NCBI GenBank assembly: GCA_040512755.1
Contig: JBEVEP010000027.1
Span: forward strand, 1 to 5,833
DNA: 5,833 bases
Direction of reading: 5' to 3'
Source of the DNA: JBEVEP01 sp040512755
Lineage (GTDB): Bacteria; Pseudomonadota; Alphaproteobacteria; Rhizobiales; Rhizobiaceae
Positions 5,802 to 5,833 of the stretch are shown piece after piece. A program made the translations under genes and the position numbers. Position 1 is the stretch's first letter. Every line of letters starts with the position of its first letter. The notes beneath the pieces are model-generated. The model saw only the letters and a program-made list of their open reading frames with translations. It had not been told where the DNA came from and did not search any database.

Positions 5802-5831
5802 CCCCCGCGGTGGCCTCTGCCGGTGCGGGGG
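5802..5831. repeat. Inverted repeat at the window edge, 7-bp perfect stem with imperfect extension
   Basis: CCCCCGC (5802-5808) pairs with GCGGGGG (5825-5831). On the plus strand as RNA the stem extends inwards with two G-U pairs, one mismatch and GGC (5812-5814)/GCC (5819-5821), closing on a four-base loop. A smaller CCCGA/TCGGG stem (5788-5800) lies immediately to its left. The wobbles favour the plus strand here, unlike the 5718-5776 hairpin. Confidence 0.5.
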
Positions 5832-5833
5832 AG

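Noticed and set aside
5774..5823. Imperfect direct repeat of a CCGC-GGTGG-CTTGCC-like unit
   Set aside because: The two copies (about 5774-5790 and 5805-5823) differ by several substitutions and an indel in very GC-rich sequence, so chance similarity is likely.

Overview
The window is GC-rich DNA. Its codon use and protein styles fit an alphaproteobacterium, most likely of the Rhizobiales/Hyphomicrobiales (Mesorhizobium- or Rhizobium-like). That placement is an inference from protein resemblance and was not tested by a search. Every gene I can support is on the minus strand, so the window reads from right to left.

The core (5362 down to 644) is a complete carbohydrate-type ABC importer operon of the ribose/CUT2 family. 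It encodes a secreted substrate-binding protein (4238-5362), a double-domain ATPase (2604-4169) and two different BPD_transp_2 permeases (1627-2607 and 644-1630). The last three genes overlap by 4 bases at each junction, which suggests translational coupling. The binding-protein gene is separated from the ATPase by 68 bases containing a perfect 13-bp hairpin, a common arrangement where the binding protein is needed in excess. The second half of the ATPase has degenerate nucleotide-binding motifs, so only one of the two composite ATP sites looks catalytic. The substrate cannot be named from sequence. No sugar-metabolism gene or dedicated regulator lies in the window.

Downstream of the operon, after a 172-base gap with no convincing terminator, is the 5' part of another minus-strand gene (1-471). 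It encodes a signal peptide and the ABC-substrate-binding-like sensory domain seen at the N-terminus of some sensor kinases and PAS proteins. It carries a one-base frameshift near 266-270 and runs off the window edge.

Upstream of the operon, 5363-5833 has no conventional gene. Nearest the binding-protein gene is a possible 33-codon upstream ORF whose stop overlaps the binding-protein start. Next is an AT-rich island (about 5499-5537) that is the best promoter candidate and contains a 6-bp inverted repeat. Beyond it lies an unusual cluster of five inverted repeats between 5601 and 5831, one with a perfect 13-bp stem. This cluster is the least explained part of the window and could be dispersed palindromic repeats, the 3' end of an upstream transcript, or a structured RNA. 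I see no tRNA, rRNA, CRISPR array, insertion sequence or obvious novel multi-gene system.
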